Positions 55,372 to 63,903 of a stretch of DNA of 64,000 nt are shown one piece after another. The notes under the pieces were generated by a model. The model was not told the DNA's origin. It did not search any database and saw nothing but the letters and a program-made list of their open reading frames with translations. The translations under genes were made by a program, and so were the position numbers. Where the stretch lies: positions 124,001 to 188,000 of the forward strand of contig DHUU01000017.1 in the NCBI GenBank assembly GCA_002409325.1. Reading direction: 5' to 3'. The DNA is from Bacteroidales bacterium UBA5226 (lineage in GTDB: Bacteria; Bacteroidota; Bacteroidia; Bacteroidales; UBA932). How positions within the stretch are numbered: position 1 is the first letter of the stretch; every line of letters begins with the position of its first letter.

Positions 55372-55379
55372 CAAAGATA
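55372..55379 (-). promoter_or_regulatory. -7 promoter element of parE-parC-aroK
   Basis: Minus-strand TATCTTTG (TAnnTTTG) eight bases before the parE ATG. It is back-to-back with the atpD promoter at 55412-55419. Confidence 0.55.
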
Positions 55380-55389
55380 AAAAAACTGG

Positions 55390-55419
55390 TTGAAATAGAT
55401 TAATAAATCACTACATTTG
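55390..55419 (+). promoter_or_regulatory. promoter of the ATP synthase operon
   Basis: -7 TACATTTG at 55412-55419 with TTG at 55390-55392 and a 19-base spacer. It lies 37 bases before the atpD ATG at 55457. A leader of about 30 bases is expected. Confidence 0.6.
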
Positions 55420-55456
55420 CAGTTTGCATAAAGAATGTAAAATCTTTAAGACGGCT

Positions 55457-56953
55457 ATGATAGGTAGCATTTCACAAATAATCGGGCCCGTTGTGGACGT
55501 AAAGTTCTCCCCGCCGGGAACACACGACCTGCCATTACCTTCGATAAATCATGCGCTCGAAGTGCAGCGTGCCGATGGCAAGACGCTCATCCTTGAAGTG
55601 CAACAGCACATAGGGGACAATACAGTCCGGACGGTTGCCATGGACTCTACCGACGGACTTTCCCGGGGTATGGCAGTGATGACTACCGGTAGCTCTATCA
55701 CCATGCCCGTGGGGGAACAGGTCAGGGGCCGCCTGTTAAATGTTATAGGCCAGACCATTGACGGGCTCAGACCGCTCAGTAAAGAGGCAGCATCTTCTCC
55801 CATACACAAAGCGCCTCCCAAATTCGAAGATCTGACCACATCCAGTGAAGTGCTGTTTACCGGTATCAAGGTCATTGACCTGCTTGAACCCTATCTGAAA
55901 GGGGGAAAGATCGGACTTTTTGGCGGCGCCGGGGTTGGCAAGACGGTCATCATAATGGAATTGATCAACAACATAGCCAAAAAACACAGCGGTTATTCCG
56001 TTTTTGCAGGAGTTGGAGAACGTACCAGGGAAGGGAACGATTTGTTGAGGGAAATGATCCAGTCCGGAGTCATCCGTTACGGAGATGCTTTCCTGGAAAG
56101 TATGAAAAATGGAGCATGGGATCTGTCAAAAATAGATTACAATGAATTGGCAAAATCACAGGCAACCCTGGTTTTCGGGCAAATGAACGAACCCCCGGGT
56201 GCCAGGGCATCGGTAGCTCTGAGCGGCCTGACCATAGCCGAGGCTATCCGTGATGAAGACGGAAAAGAACGTGATATTTTACTGTTCATTGACAATATAT
56301 TCCGTTTTACACAGGCTGGTTCAGAAGTTTCGGCACTACTGGGCAGGATGCCTTCGGCAGTGGGGTATCAGCCCACCCTGGCTACCGAGATGGGGGTGAT
56401 GCAGGAGCGCATAGCATCCACCCGAAACGGCTCCATAACTTCTGTGCAGGCGGTATATGTACCTGCCGATGATTTGACAGACCCGGCGCCGGCCACCACC
56501 TTCTCACACCTGGACGCTACCACTGTGCTTTCCCGAAAGATTGCCGAGATGGGTATCTACCCGGCTGTTGAACCGCTCGAATCCACATCCCGCATAATGG
56601 ATTCGGCCATCCTGGGGGATAAACATTACAACACGGCTCAAAGGGTGAAGCAGATATTGCAACGCAATAAAGAGTTGCAGGACATTATTTCCATTCTGGG
56701 AATGGAAGAACTTTCCCGGGAAGACCGCCTGACTGTCATGCGGGCACGCAAGGTGCAGCGCTTTTTGTCCCAGCCTTTCAATGTCGCCCGGCAGTTTACC
56801 GGAATACCGGGGGTAATGGTTTCCATAGAGGATTGTATCAAAGGCTTTAATATGATAATGGACGGGGATGTGGATCATATTCCTGAAAACGCATTCCTGA
56901 ATGTAGGTACCATTGAAGATGCCATTGAAAAGAGCAAACATTTAATGGAATGA
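55457..56953 (+). CDS. atpD: ATP synthase F1 beta subunit
   Basis: 498 residues from ATG 55457 (MIGSISQIIGPVVDV). Catalytic subunit: Walker A GGAGVGKTVI, the EE/GER loop AGVGERTREGNDL, the DELSEED-type segment near LGMEELSREDRLTV and TVLSRKIAE. It opens the F1Fo operon in the Bacteroidetes order, where beta and epsilon come before the Fo genes. Overlaps atpC by four bases. Confidence 0.97.
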   Translation: MIGSISQIIGPVVDVKFSPPGTHDLPLPSINHALEVQRADGKTLILEVQQHIGDNTVRTVAMDSTDGLSRGMAVMTTGSSITMPVGEQVRGRLLNVIGQTIDGLRPLSKEAASSPIHKAPPKFEDLTTSSEVLFTGIKVIDLLEPYLKGGKIGLFGGAGVGKTVIIMELINNIAKKHSGYSVFAGVGERTREGNDLLREMIQSGVIRYGDAFLESMKNGAWDLSKIDYNELAKSQATLVFGQMNEPPGARASVALSGLTIAEAIRDEDGKERDILLFIDNIFRFTQAGSEVSALLGRMPSAVGYQPTLATEMGVMQERIASTRNGSITSVQAVYVPADDLTDPAPATTFSHLDATTVLSRKIAEMGIYPAVEPLESTSRIMDSAILGDKHYNTAQRVKQILQRNKELQDIISILGMEELSREDRLTVMRARKVQRFLSQPFNVARQFTGIPGVMVSIEDCIKGFNMIMDGDVDHIPENAFLNVGTIEDAIEKSKHLME

Positions 56954-57204
56954 CAATGAACGCACTGATCTACCTTCAGGTAATATCAACACAAAAGATC
57001 ATATTCCAGGGGAATGTATCTGTAGCCAGGTTTCCCGGTAAGAAAAGTGCATTTACGATTATGAAAGACCATGCTCCCATCCTGTCTTTACTGGAAAAAG
57101 GTTTCATAACTTATGAAGGACCTTTTGGAAAAGGAAAGGTCCCTGTAGCCAGCGGTTTTGTACAGGTCAGGAAAAACGAGGTTTACGCCTGCATAGAACA
57201 ATAA
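56950..57204 (+). CDS. atpC: ATP synthase epsilon subunit, short form
   Basis: 84 residues, only the N-terminal beta-sandwich (LIYLQVISTQKIIFQGNVSVARFPGKKSAFTIMKDHAPILS). The C-terminal helical pair that inhibits ATP hydrolysis in many bacteria is absent. This short form occurs in Bacteroidetes. It overlaps atpD (ATGA) and precedes the small membrane protein by 33 bases. Confidence 0.92.
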   Translation: MTMNALIYLQVISTQKIIFQGNVSVARFPGKKSAFTIMKDHAPILSLLEKGFITYEGPFGKGKVPVASGFVQVRKNEVYACIEQ

Positions 57205-57237
57205 AAAATATTGTTAATCATCTAAATCCGGTCCGTT

Positions 57238-57633
57238 ATGATAATAAAAAAGATGATAGTTCACGCTTCGGTCATTCTTTCTGTCGGATCTGTCTGGGGC
57301 TTAATCATGTACCTGTTAATACCACAATGGTGGTTTCCTGCCTATCCGATCATCCCGGCAACATTCCTGACGGTAGGTATAGTGGAGATCCTGTTGATGG
57401 AAAAAAGCAAGACACAGAATGCAAAATTGTACAACAATATCTTGATTCAGCGCATTATACGCTGGGGGATCCTTATGGCGGTCTTGTTGCTTATGATTGG
57501 GGTATATCATCCTCCCAAGGTCGCATTCATTGTCAGTTTCATGGGGCTTTTTCTGGTCTACAGCTTTCTCTCAATCTGGCTTCATCTTGTTGGCATCAAA
57601 GCCAACCGAAAGAAGGAACAAATAGCGGGTTAA
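57238..57633 (+). CDS. small membrane protein of the ATP synthase operon, AtpI position
   Basis: 131 residues with four hydrophobic segments (VHASVILSVGSVWGLIMYLL, FPAYPIIPATFLTVGIVEIL, IIRWGILMAVLLLMIGVYH, VAFIVSFMGLFLVYSFLSIW). It sits between atpC and atpB, where other bacteria have atpI or atpZ. I infer a role in c-ring assembly or ion supply, but similarity to AtpI was not established from sequence. Confidence 0.75.
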   Translation: MIIKKMIVHASVILSVGSVWGLIMYLLIPQWWFPAYPIIPATFLTVGIVEILLMEKSKTQNAKLYNNILIQRIIRWGILMAVLLLMIGVYHPPKVAFIVSFMGLFLVYSFLSIWLHLVGIKANRKKEQIAG

Positions 57634-57648
57634 TTTGTTGACATATAG

Positions 57649-58749
57649 ATGAAAAGGCGTATATTCATATATTTATTTTTCATATTCCTTATTTTGGAAT
57701 TCCCAACACCTGCGCAGGCAGCACCAAAGGAAAGACCGCCTGTAGATGCCAGGGAAGTGATCCTGGGCCATCTGAAAGACAGTTACCACTGGCATTTCCT
57801 TGACATTGGAGAAAAACACATCAGCCTTCCTTTGCCGGTCATTGTACGCAGCAGGGAACGCGGATGGTTTGTATTTCTTTCTTCCTGCCTGGAAGGATCC
57901 GGGCAGTATAAGGGATTTTCAATTGCAGCCGAAGGCCGGTCTAAGGGAAAAATCGTAGAAGTAGACGCAAACGGAAACCAAGCCAGACCCTTCGATATAT
58001 CCATCACTAAAAATGTAGTTTCCCTGTTTTTTACCTGCCTGTTACTCATATTTCTGGTCTTGAATCTGGCAAAATGGTATAGCAAAAGGGAAAATGAAGG
58101 ACATCCCGATGCTGTGCCCACCGGAGTCCGGGGGATCATGGAATGGGTGATCATGAGTATTTATGATGGTGTAATCAAAAAGTGTGTAGGCAAAGACTAT
58201 AAACGCTATGCGCCTTATCTGCTTACGGCCTTTTTCTTCATATTCCTGAACAACCTCCTGGGACTGGTACCCATATTTCCTGCCGGGGCAAATCTTACGG
58301 GAAACATTGCCGTTACCATGGTCATGGCCATATGCACCATGATAGCCGTTAATGTTTTTGGCAACAGGGAGTACTGGAAAGAAATCCTGTGGCCCGATGT
58401 CCCCATTTTTATGAAAGCTCCGTTACCCATTATGCAGGTTATTGAATTCTTTGGCATCCTGACCAAGCCCATGGCCCTGATGATCCGTCTTTTTGCCAAC
58501 ATATTTGCAGGACACATCATCATTCTGGCCCTGACGTCCCTGGTTTTCCTTACCGTTGCCATGGGCCCGGCCATAAATGCCTCAATGAGTGTGGTATCGG
58601 TGCTTTTCTCTGTTTTTATGATGGTCCTGGAGTTACTGGTGGCGTTTATCCAGGCCTATGTTTTTACCATGCTTTCCGCCATTTTTATTGGACTTTCCCG
58701 CAAGGAACCGCACAAACCGGCAGTTCCGGCAAGGGAAATAAAAAATTGA
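57649..58749 (+). CDS. atpB: ATP synthase Fo a subunit with extra N-terminal domain
   Basis: 366 residues against 240-270 usual. A Sec-type signal (IFIYLFFIFLILEFPTPAQA) and a hydrophilic region of about 100 residues (DSYHWHFLDIGEKHISLPLPV) come before the first membrane helix at about 130. The core has five helices, with the essential Arg in MALMIRLFANIFAGHIII and LELLVAFIQAYVFTMLSAIF. The N-terminal domain should lie in the periplasm and is a known Bacteroidetes trait. Confidence 0.93.
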   Translation: MKRRIFIYLFFIFLILEFPTPAQAAPKERPPVDAREVILGHLKDSYHWHFLDIGEKHISLPLPVIVRSRERGWFVFLSSCLEGSGQYKGFSIAAEGRSKGKIVEVDANGNQARPFDISITKNVVSLFFTCLLLIFLVLNLAKWYSKRENEGHPDAVPTGVRGIMEWVIMSIYDGVIKKCVGKDYKRYAPYLLTAFFFIFLNNLLGLVPIFPAGANLTGNIAVTMVMAICTMIAVNVFGNREYWKEILWPDVPIFMKAPLPIMQVIEFFGILTKPMALMIRLFANIFAGHIIILALTSLVFLTVAMGPAINASMSVVSVLFSVFMMVLELLVAFIQAYVFTMLSAIFIGLSRKEPHKPAVPAREIKN

Positions 58750-58785
58750 TAAAATGAAAAATCACAAATTTTAATTAATACTATT

Positions 58786-59040
58786 ATGTTACTTATTACT
58801 GTATTACAGGCAGCGACATACAGCGTCGCATTTACTAAACTGGGGGCCGTTCTGGGCGCAGCCATTGTGGTATTGGGTGCATCTTTTGGCATAAGCAAGA
58901 TCGGGATTTCCGCCATGGAGGCCATTGCACGTCAGCCTGAAGCGGCAGACGGAATCAGATTGTCCATGATTATTATAGGAGCCCTGGTGGAAGGGGTATC
59001 CCTGTTTGCCATCATTGTCTGCCTGTTGGTAGCCTTGTAA
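58786..59040 (+). CDS. atpE: ATP synthase Fo c subunit
   Basis: 84 residues, two helices and the polar loop AIARQPEA. The ion-binding Glu is in GALVEGVSL on helix 2. The position equal to Gln32 of Na+ enzymes holds Ile, and Gly instead of Ser follows the Glu, so the Na+ signature is missing and H+ coupling is expected. Confidence 0.94.
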   Translation: MLLITVLQAATYSVAFTKLGAVLGAAIVVLGASFGISKIGISAMEAIARQPEAADGIRLSMIIIGALVEGVSLFAIIVCLLVAL

Positions 59041-59050
59041 AAAACCGCAT

Positions 59051-59551
59051 ATGGATTTGATGATTCCTGATACCGGGTTGTTGTTCTGGATGCTCATAGC
59101 CTTTGGGATCCTGTTTTTTGTGCTGGCTCGTTTTGGCTGGCCCTTGATTACCGGAGTGGTGGAACGTCGCAACGAAAGAATTACCAAAGCCTTATCCGAT
59201 GCGGCAGCTGCCCGGCAGTTGCTGGCTACCCTCAAGCTGCAGGAAGAAATAATCCTGCAGCAGTCAAGGGATGAACAAGCCAAACTGGTGGAACAAACAG
59301 AGGCACTCAGGCAGAAATTAATGGACCAGGCCCGCCAGACTGCACAGGAGGAAGGCCGGCTGATGCTGGAAAAAGCCAGGGAACAGATCCAGAAAGAGAA
59401 AGAGATAGTTATGCAGGAAGTCCGCCTGTATGTTGCCTCTCTGTCTGTGGAAGTTGCCGAGAAAGTATTGCGTAAACAACTAGAGCCGGATAACAGGCAA
59501 ATTGAGCTGATCAACCAGCTGATAGACGAATCCCTCATACCCAGGGCATAA
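59051..59551 (+). CDS. atpF: ATP synthase Fo b subunit
   Basis: 166 residues. One N-terminal helix (TGLLFWMLIAFGILFFVLARFGWP) then a long Glu/Gln/Arg-rich coiled coil, the peripheral stalk. 10 bases after atpE and 4 bases before atpH. Confidence 0.93.
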   Translation: MDLMIPDTGLLFWMLIAFGILFFVLARFGWPLITGVVERRNERITKALSDAAAARQLLATLKLQEEIILQQSRDEQAKLVEQTEALRQKLMDQARQTAQEEGRLMLEKAREQIQKEKEIVMQEVRLYVASLSVEVAEKVLRKQLEPDNRQIELINQLIDESLIPRA

Positions 59552-59555
59552 TGAG

Positions 59556-60113
59556 ATGAACACAGGAGTGATAGCATCCCGGTATGCAGCAGCCTTGCTG
59601 CAGTATGCAACATCATGCAGTACAGATCGCTACCTGTATGATATGATGAAACGCATATCGGCTTGTTTTTCCGAAATTCCGGATCTGGAAAAGACCTTCT
59701 GCAATAGAATGATCTCTATTGAAGACCGGAAGGCCCTGTTTCTGAACTTATTTTCCGGGGCACCCGAGAAGCCTCTGAAGGTACTTTCAGAGTTTCTGGA
59801 TTTACTGACACGTCAGCGAAGGGAAAATATCATCCGCTCCGTCAGTCTCGGGTATGTAGACAAATACCGCCAGCAGGAGGGGATAACATACAGTGTACTG
59901 ACCACTGTAGTTCCCGTAGATGATCTTACGGCGGAAAAAATTAAAAGCTTCCTGGATCCTGTCAACCCACAGAAAGTTGAACTGGAATTAGTACAGGATA
60001 CCCGTCTGATTGGCGGTTTCTCACTCAGGGTGGGAATGAAGGTTTGGGACGCTTCTCTGCTAGCCCGTTTACGGCTAGTAAGGAAAGCTTATGGATTTAA
60101 GGATATTGATTAG
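59556..60113 (+). CDS. atpH: ATP synthase F1 delta subunit
   Basis: 185 residues. The OSCP-family signature is present: N-terminal ASRYAAALLQYA, helices to about 110, and C-terminal DTRLIGGFSLRVGMKVWDASLLARL. It connects the b stalk to the alpha subunits. Confidence 0.93.
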   Translation: MNTGVIASRYAAALLQYATSCSTDRYLYDMMKRISACFSEIPDLEKTFCNRMISIEDRKALFLNLFSGAPEKPLKVLSEFLDLLTRQRRENIIRSVSLGYVDKYRQQEGITYSVLTTVVPVDDLTAEKIKSFLDPVNPQKVELELVQDTRLIGGFSLRVGMKVWDASLLARLRLVRKAYGFKDID

Positions 60114-60120
60114 ATATGCT

Positions 60121-61695
60121 ATGCCAGATTTGATAAAACCTGCAGAAGTAACGGATATATTGCGGATGCAGCTGGAAGGGCTGGAATCCCCGGTGGTTTA
60201 TGAAGAAAAGGGGATAGTACTCCAGGTAAGTGACGGAGTAGTCCGCATATACGGACTATTCAACGCGGGAGCTAATGAATTGCTGGAATTTGACAATGGT
60301 ATCAAAGCCGTTGTCATGAACCTGGAAGAAGATAATGTGGGGGCCGTGCTGCTTGGACCTACCAATATGGTCCGGGAAGGGGATATGGTTCGCAGGACAG
60401 GGACCATAGCCTCAATTCCTGTGAGTGAGAAAATGATGGGCAGGGTTATTGATCCCCTGGGCAATCCCCTTGACGGAAGGGGAGCAATTCCCGGTCCCGT
60501 GACAGAAATGCCCCTGGAAAGAAAAGCGCCGGGTGTTATCTTCCGTCAGCCCGTATCGGAGCCCCTGCAGACAGGGATCAAATCCATAGACGCCATGATA
60601 CCTATTGGCAGGGGGCAGCGGGAACTGATCATAGGGGACAGGCAGACAGGAAAAACGGCGATTGCCCTGGACACTATCATAAACCAGCGTAACAATTTCC
60701 TGGCCGGTGATCCTGTCTATTGCATCTATGTGGCCATAGGACAAAAAGGATCCACGGTGGCCGGCATAGTCAATACGCTGGAAAAATACGGCGCCATGGA
60801 ATATACCGTAGTTGTTTCGGCTACAGCCGGAGATCCGGCGGCGCTGCAGTATTTTGCACCCTTTGCCGGGGCTTCTATTGGTGAATATTACCGTGATACC
60901 GGCCGCCACGTGCTGGTGGTATATGACGACTTGTCAAAACAGGCGGTTTCTTACCGGGAGGTGTCGCTCATTTTGCGAAGGCCCTCGGGCAGAGAAGCTT
61001 ATCCGGGAGATGTGTTTTACCTGCACTCCAGGTTGCTGGAACGGTCGGCCAGGATCATTGACCAGGATGAAGTCGCTGTACAGATGAATGATATACCAGA
61101 CTCGCTCAGGGGTAAGATTAGGGGAGGCGGTTCCCTTACGGCACTTCCGATCATAGAAACACAGGCAGGCGACGTTTCGTCCTATATCCCGACCAACGTA
61201 ATCTCCATTACAGACGGGCAGATCTTTCTGGATACAGACCTGTTCAATCAGGGATACCGTCCGGCCATTAATGTAGGGATTTCCGTTTCCAGGGTGGGTG
61301 GCGATGCTCAGCTAAAGGCCATGAAACAGATTGCCGGGACATTGAAGTTAGATCAGGCACAGTATCGCGAACTGGAATCTTTTTCACGCTTTGGGGGAGA
61401 CATGGACCCTATGACACTTAAACTCCTGGACAGGGGGCAGAAGAGTTCACTACTCCTGGTCCAGAAGCAATACCATCCCTTGCCCGTTGGCAAGCAGATT
61501 GCTTTGTTATATTGCGGTACACACGGGTTGTTGGAAAGGGTTACCCCGGATAAAATTCCCGTTTTTGAAGATAAATTTCTGAGGATTCTCGAAACCAGCC
61601 ACCAGGAAACGATACTGGATCCTCTGGGTAAGGGGGAAATCAACCCGCAGATAGCATCGGCCATTGAAAGTGTGGCAGAACAGGTAGCCGGTTAG
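60121..61695 (+). CDS. atpA: ATP synthase F1 alpha subunit
   Basis: 524 residues from ATG 60121 (MPDLIKPAEVTDILRMQLEG); the more upstream ATG overlaps atpH. Regulatory nucleotide site GDRQTGKTAIALD, the Arg finger region in SYIPTNVISITDGQIFLDTDL with VGISVSRVGG. Seven bases after the atpH stop. Confidence 0.97.
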   Translation: MPDLIKPAEVTDILRMQLEGLESPVVYEEKGIVLQVSDGVVRIYGLFNAGANELLEFDNGIKAVVMNLEEDNVGAVLLGPTNMVREGDMVRRTGTIASIPVSEKMMGRVIDPLGNPLDGRGAIPGPVTEMPLERKAPGVIFRQPVSEPLQTGIKSIDAMIPIGRGQRELIIGDRQTGKTAIALDTIINQRNNFLAGDPVYCIYVAIGQKGSTVAGIVNTLEKYGAMEYTVVVSATAGDPAALQYFAPFAGASIGEYYRDTGRHVLVVYDDLSKQAVSYREVSLILRRPSGREAYPGDVFYLHSRLLERSARIIDQDEVAVQMNDIPDSLRGKIRGGGSLTALPIIETQAGDVSSYIPTNVISITDGQIFLDTDLFNQGYRPAINVGISVSRVGGDAQLKAMKQIAGTLKLDQAQYRELESFSRFGGDMDPMTLKLLDRGQKSSLLLVQKQYHPLPVGKQIALLYCGTHGLLERVTPDKIPVFEDKFLRILETSHQETILDPLGKGEINPQIASAIESVAEQVAG

Positions 61696-61698
61696 ACT

Positions 61699-62679
61699 AT
61701 GGCTTCATTACGTGAAATAAGAAGAAGAATCAGCTCCATTCGCAGGACGCAGAAAATTACCGAGGCCATGCAACGGGTCTCCTCGGCAAAACTTCACAAG
61801 GCACAGACCGCCCTGGGTTATGTACTCCCTTATGAAGAAAGGCTGCTATACATGCTCCTTACCTTTATTCACGAAGAGCGTTACCTATACGAACACGGGT
61901 TACCCCGGGGAATGCACTCACTCCGGCAGACTCCTTATGCCATTGCCCGTCCCATAAACCGTGTGTCCATCATCTTTATTGCATCAGATACAGGGTTATG
62001 CGGGGCCTACAATGCCAATGTTGAAAAAAAAATGCTGGAAGTTCTGGATGATTACGCCGGTCTTCCCCGTGAGAACATTACCCTGTATCCTATAGGAATG
62101 CAAATGCTGGATGTGGCACGGAAAACGGGGTGTATGGTTGAGGACCGCTATATCGGCCTAATGGCAAATCCAGATGACCTGACATGTGAACGTATTTCCC
62201 GCAGGCTACAGATCGGGTACATCAGGGGCACGGTAGACAAGGCAGAGCTGATCTATTATCATTTCAAAAACATATCTGTACAGATCCTCCAGAGAGACAC
62301 CTTCCTGCCCTTTCAGTCGGAATTGGTTAAAAGCACAAACCCATCCTTCGGACGCGAGATCAGTGGCAAGCAAGGCCCGATCATTCCTCAGGAATACCCC
62401 CTGGCCGAGCTGGACCCTGAATACTACGAGGGGTATATCATAGAACCTTCCCGGCAGGAACTCATAGATGCCTTGCTTCCCCGGGTCCTTAGCTTTCAGT
62501 TATTCAGGGCAGTATTGGATGCCAACGCTTCCGAACATGCGGCCAGAACACTGGCTATGAAGGCAGCATCTGAAAACGCACAGGACCTTGTCCGCGAACT
62601 GACACTGCTTTACAACAAAAGCAGGCAACAGGCCATTACGGCAGAAATTCTGGATATTTTGTCCGGGTCGGTAAGGTAA
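61699..62679 (+). CDS. atpG: ATP synthase F1 gamma subunit
   Basis: 326 residues, longer than the usual 285-295 owing to insertions in the middle (about 200-250). N-terminal helix SLREIRRRISSIRRTQKITEAMQRVSSAKL and the C-terminal helix with FRAVLDANASEHAARTLAMKAASENA form the rotor shaft. The last gene of the operon; its 3' end is 6 bases from the convergent hpf. Confidence 0.95.
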   Translation: MASLREIRRRISSIRRTQKITEAMQRVSSAKLHKAQTALGYVLPYEERLLYMLLTFIHEERYLYEHGLPRGMHSLRQTPYAIARPINRVSIIFIASDTGLCGAYNANVEKKMLEVLDDYAGLPRENITLYPIGMQMLDVARKTGCMVEDRYIGLMANPDDLTCERISRRLQIGYIRGTVDKAELIYYHFKNISVQILQRDTFLPFQSELVKSTNPSFGREISGKQGPIIPQEYPLAELDPEYYEGYIIEPSRQELIDALLPRVLSFQLFRAVLDANASEHAARTLAMKAASENAQDLVRELTLLYNKSRQQAITAEILDILSGSVR

Positions 62680-62685
62680 AAGATA

Positions 62686-62979
62686 TCAGGTGCCACGCTT
62701 TTTCTGTTTAGTTTTAACCAGGTTTTCTTTCAATATATCCACACCTGTTGCGATAGCTTCTTCAAAGGTAGGACAAGTTCGTTCCGCTATAAGTTCATTT
62801 CCGGGGATCTTGACACGAATGGTGGCTTTTTTATTGTCGTGACCCGGGACCAGGGAAAGGGTAACCTCGATCCCTATGATGCCATCAAAGAATCGATCCA
62901 GTTTTCCCACTTTTTCTTCAATGAAATCCAACAGTTTCCTGTCGGCATCAAATTTAACGGATTCAACTCTAATGTCCAT
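62686..62979 (-). CDS. hpf: ribosome hibernation promoting factor (short type)
   Basis: 97 residues, the single-domain form (MDIRVESVKFDADRKLLDFIEEKVGKL, ...VKIPGNELIAERTCPTFEEAI). It binds between the 30S head and body and helps stop translation in starvation. In many Bacteroidales it stands near rpsU and tuf. A GGAGGT Shine-Dalgarno sequence precedes it, which is unusual for this phylum. Confidence 0.94.
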   Translation of the reverse strand: MDIRVESVKFDADRKLLDFIEEKVGKLDRFFDGIIGIEVTLSLVPGHDNKKATIRVKIPGNELIAERTCPTFEEAIATGVDILKENLVKTKQKKRGT

Positions 62980-62984
62980 GATGT

Positions 62985-62990
62985 ACCTCC
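62985..62990 (-). promoter_or_regulatory. strong Shine-Dalgarno sequence of hpf
   Basis: On the minus strand GGAGGT stands five bases before the hpf ATG (GGAGGT-ACATC-ATG). It complements the 16S 3' end exactly. Most genes in the window have no such sequence, as is usual for Bacteroidota, where bS21, bS18 and bS6 hide the anti-Shine-Dalgarno. Confidence 0.6.
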
Positions 62991-63027
62991 ATTTTATATT
63001 GTTAATAATTATTGCTTCCAGAGGCTT

Positions 63028-63891
63028 TCAGGCCCTTGGATGCGCTTTTTTATAGGCTTTTTTGAGTGTTTCAAATGAATTGTGAGTGTAAACCTGGGTG
63101 GCCGCCAGTGAATCATGGCCAAGTAGCTCCTTGATACTGTTCAGGTCTGCTCCGCGGTTCAACAAGTGAGTTGCCAGGGAATGCCTCAATATATGTGGGC
63201 TTTTTTTCCCGGTAAATCCGGGCTCTCCGGACAATTCCGTGTGTACCATTTTACTGATTGTTGTAAGGGCCATGGACTCTCCGTTTTTGCGGCAGAAAAG
63301 CCAGGGTGAGTTCACGTTCCTGTCTGCTATAAATTGCTGCAAATCCCGGACCAAACCTCGGCTCAGGGGCACGTCCCGTTCTTTATTTCCCTTTCCCCGG
63401 ACACGTAGTATAGACCGATAAAAATCAAGATCCTGAATGCGAATTCCCGCCAGTTCGGCTCGCCGGATACCCGTGGAATACAGCAGATGTATCATTACTG
63501 AAACCTGTGTCTGATATGATTCACGACTGTCAATCAGGTTGTTGATCCTGTCCTCAGGGTAAAATTCAGGGATCCGGCTTCCCTTTTTTGGGCGGACCAG
63601 CAGTTTGAGGGGATTGTCACGGATTTTTTCTTTTTTGACCAGGTAATTGCAATAGGAACTTAGCGCAGATAGACGCTGGTATACGGTGGCAGGACTCAGG
63701 CCCTGTTCCAGGAGCGAACCGGTGTATGCCCTGAGGTCGGTTAATGCCACTTGCTTCATGGGATTGTCTTCTTCATGAAAGCTCATGAAGTTGTAGAAAT
63801 CCGTAATGGCATGATTATAAATGGCCCGGGTCCTTTCTGAATAGCGTTTCTGTACACCGAGGAAGTCTATGAAATCGCTTCTTTCCATCAT
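63028..63891 (-). CDS. xerC: XerC/D-type tyrosine recombinase
   Basis: 287 residues from ATG 63891; a second ATG follows at 63888. N-terminal core-binding SAM-like domain (TRAIYNHAITDFYNF) and a catalytic domain with all residues: Arg in STGIRRAELAGI, Lys region RGKGNKERDVPL, HILRHSLATHLL (His-x-x-Arg), GHDSLAATQVYTH (His and the nucleophile Tyr). The family member lying between rpsU and hpf is a stable chromosomal gene in Bacteroidales and probably resolves chromosome dimers; it is not a sign of a mobile element. The -7 element is only three bases from the first ATG. Confidence 0.92.
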   Translation of the reverse strand: MMERSDFIDFLGVQKRYSERTRAIYNHAITDFYNFMSFHEEDNPMKQVALTDLRAYTGSLLEQGLSPATVYQRLSALSSYCNYLVKKEKIRDNPLKLLVRPKKGSRIPEFYPEDRINNLIDSRESYQTQVSVMIHLLYSTGIRRAELAGIRIQDLDFYRSILRVRGKGNKERDVPLSRGLVRDLQQFIADRNVNSPWLFCRKNGESMALTTISKMVHTELSGEPGFTGKKSPHILRHSLATHLLNRGADLNSIKELLGHDSLAATQVYTHNSFETLKKAYKKAHPRA

Positions 63892-63894
63892 ATA

Positions 63895-63902
63895 CAAATA
63901 TA
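63895..63902 (-). promoter_or_regulatory. -7 promoter element of xerC-hpf
   Basis: Minus-strand TATATTTG, separated by a single base from the T-tract of the rpsU terminator and three bases from the xerC ATG at 63891. Transcription would begin at or next to the start codon. Confidence 0.55.
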
Positions 63903-63903
63903 C

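Noticed and set aside
55424..55456. TTG at 55424 as the atpD start
   Set aside because: It lies a few bases after the -7 element and would add residues not found in beta subunits; ATG 55457 gives the standard N-terminus.
58786..59040. Sodium-coupled ATP synthase
   Set aside because: The c subunit lacks the Gln on helix 1 and the Ser after the Glu on helix 2 that mark Na+ coupling.
63028..63891. Tyrosine recombinase as the integrase of a mobile element
   Set aside because: No attachment repeats, cargo or tRNA target nearby; its place between rpsU and hpf is the chromosomal one.
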